Of a stretch of 64,000 bases of DNA, positions 63,726 to 64,000 are shown piece after piece. The number at the start of each line of letters is the position of its first letter. Position 1 is the first letter of the stretch. Source of the stretch: Schlegelella_A sp035995885 (GTDB lineage Bacteria; Pseudomonadota; Gammaproteobacteria; Burkholderiales; Burkholderiaceae_C); contig DASYKC010000041.1 of the NCBI GenBank assembly GCA_035995885.1, forward strand, positions 1 to 64,000, read 5' to 3'. The position numbers and the translations under genes were made by a program. Under the pieces are notes generated by a model, which did no database searches, was not told where the DNA came from, and saw only the letters and a list, made by a program, of their open reading frames with translations.

Positions 63726-64000
63726 CTAGAGCAGCGGTGCGAGCGCGCGCTCGGCCGCGTTGACGCTGCTCGCGTTGCGCTCGGCCCAGCTCTTCAGCTG
63801 GTCGGGGCCGATGCGGCCGACGTTGAAGTACCTCGCCTCGGGGTGGGCGAGATAGAAGCCGGCGACGCTCGCCGCCGGCAGCATCGCCAGGCTCTCGGTC
63901 AGCGTCATGCCGATCTCGTCGGCGCCGAGGGCGCGGAAGAGATCGCGCTTGACGGTGTGGTCGGGGCACGCCGGATAGCCGGGCGCCGGGCGGATGCCGC
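63726..64000 (-). CDS. metH: Cobalamin-dependent methionine synthase MetH, C-terminal end (partial)
   Basis: The visible 91 codons hold the end of the SAM-binding reactivation domain: RPAPGYPACPDHTVKRDLF, TESLAMLPAASVAGFYLAHPEARYF and GRIGPDQLKSWAERN. The rest of the gene lies beyond the right edge. MetH methylates homocysteine with methyltetrahydrofolate using cobalamin. An ATG at 63908 gives a small ORF, but the frame is open to the edge and this is not a separate gene. Confidence 0.93.
   Translation of the reverse strand, partial: GIRPAPGYPACPDHTVKRDLFRALGADEIGMTLTESLAMLPAASVAGFYLAHPEARYFNVGRIGPDQLKSWAERNASSVNAAERALAPLL

Noticed and set aside
63726..63908. A 60-codon small protein at the right edge
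   Set aside because: The frame is open to the window end and the residues are the C-terminus of MetH.

Overview
The window is about 70% GC and reads as a core chromosomal segment of a beta-proteobacterium, most likely order Burkholderiales. Signs of this are the atpIBEFHAGDC operon, the ferredoxin-oxidoreductase type of fused IorAB protein, a bacterial gshA-gshB cluster, a torF-glnK-amtB nitrogen operon, and a GC-rich intergenic repeat between atpD and atpC of a kind I associate with that order. There is no phage, IS element, integrase, CRISPR array, rRNA or tRNA that I can see. Coding density is very high: no gap exceeds 300 bp, the longest being about 230 bp upstream of the complete iorAB gene.

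Layout. 1-2304: 5' part of a fused indolepyruvate:ferredoxin oxidoreductase with a divergent Lrp/AsnC regulator. 2294-6192 (minus): methyltransferase lipoprotein, cbpM, cbpA, a CDF metal exporter and rpe. 6265-8579: apaG, a 42-residue membrane protein, mltA and a periplasmic msrB. 8698-12097: a cNMP-binding/redoxin/thioredoxin-reductase-like fusion, an Nramp-like transporter and an EF-hand protein. 12327-16109: a second, complete fused IorAB. 16237-18981: a LytS/LytTR two-component system with a leader peptide and an overlapping membrane protein. 19087-20992: a hybrid histidine kinase broken by two frameshifts. 21042-25624 (minus): sppA, rep and a DUF4337 protein. 25718-31868 (plus): AEC transporter, phytanoyl-CoA-dioxygenase-like protein, SAF-domain dehydrogenase and an E1 pyruvate dehydrogenase. 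31873-35564 (minus): a large lipoprotein and a cardiolipin synthase. 35677-43049 (minus): the whole F1Fo ATP synthase operon. 43168-45738: MBL-fold hydrolase, aldose epimerase and GNAT. 45875-49773: polysaccharide-export SLBB protein and a Wzz-like protein. 49763-52556 (minus): aminotransferase, PhzF and VOC genes with 4-nt overlaps. 52753-58987 (minus): gshA, kup, gshB, uup. 59198-61978 (minus): torF-glnK-amtB with a sigma-54 promoter. 62184-63710: comM. 63726-64000: the 3' end of metH.

How the genes work together. The clearest functional units are the ATP synthase, the nitrogen-responsive ammonium uptake operon, the glutathione synthesis/potassium uptake cluster, and the two-component system. 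The two IorAB proteins, about 10 kb apart, point to a capacity to oxidise aryl pyruvates (aromatic amino acid breakdown) to aryl-acetyl-CoA.

I did not find a clearly new multi-gene system. The most interesting signals are at initiation and regulation: minus-10-like hexamers placed 5-8 nt before start codons (candidate leaderless mRNAs), short ORFs whose stop codon overlaps the next start (before the LytS kinase and between atpH and atpA), a rep gene whose only plausible start is CTG overlapping the sppA stop, and a layered hairpin/repeat/terminator structure behind amtB. Among proteins, the redox enzyme fusion without any CxxC, the Nramp-like protein lacking canonical metal ligands and the frameshifted hybrid kinase deserve a second look. 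All identifications come from reading the translated sequence; no database search was run.
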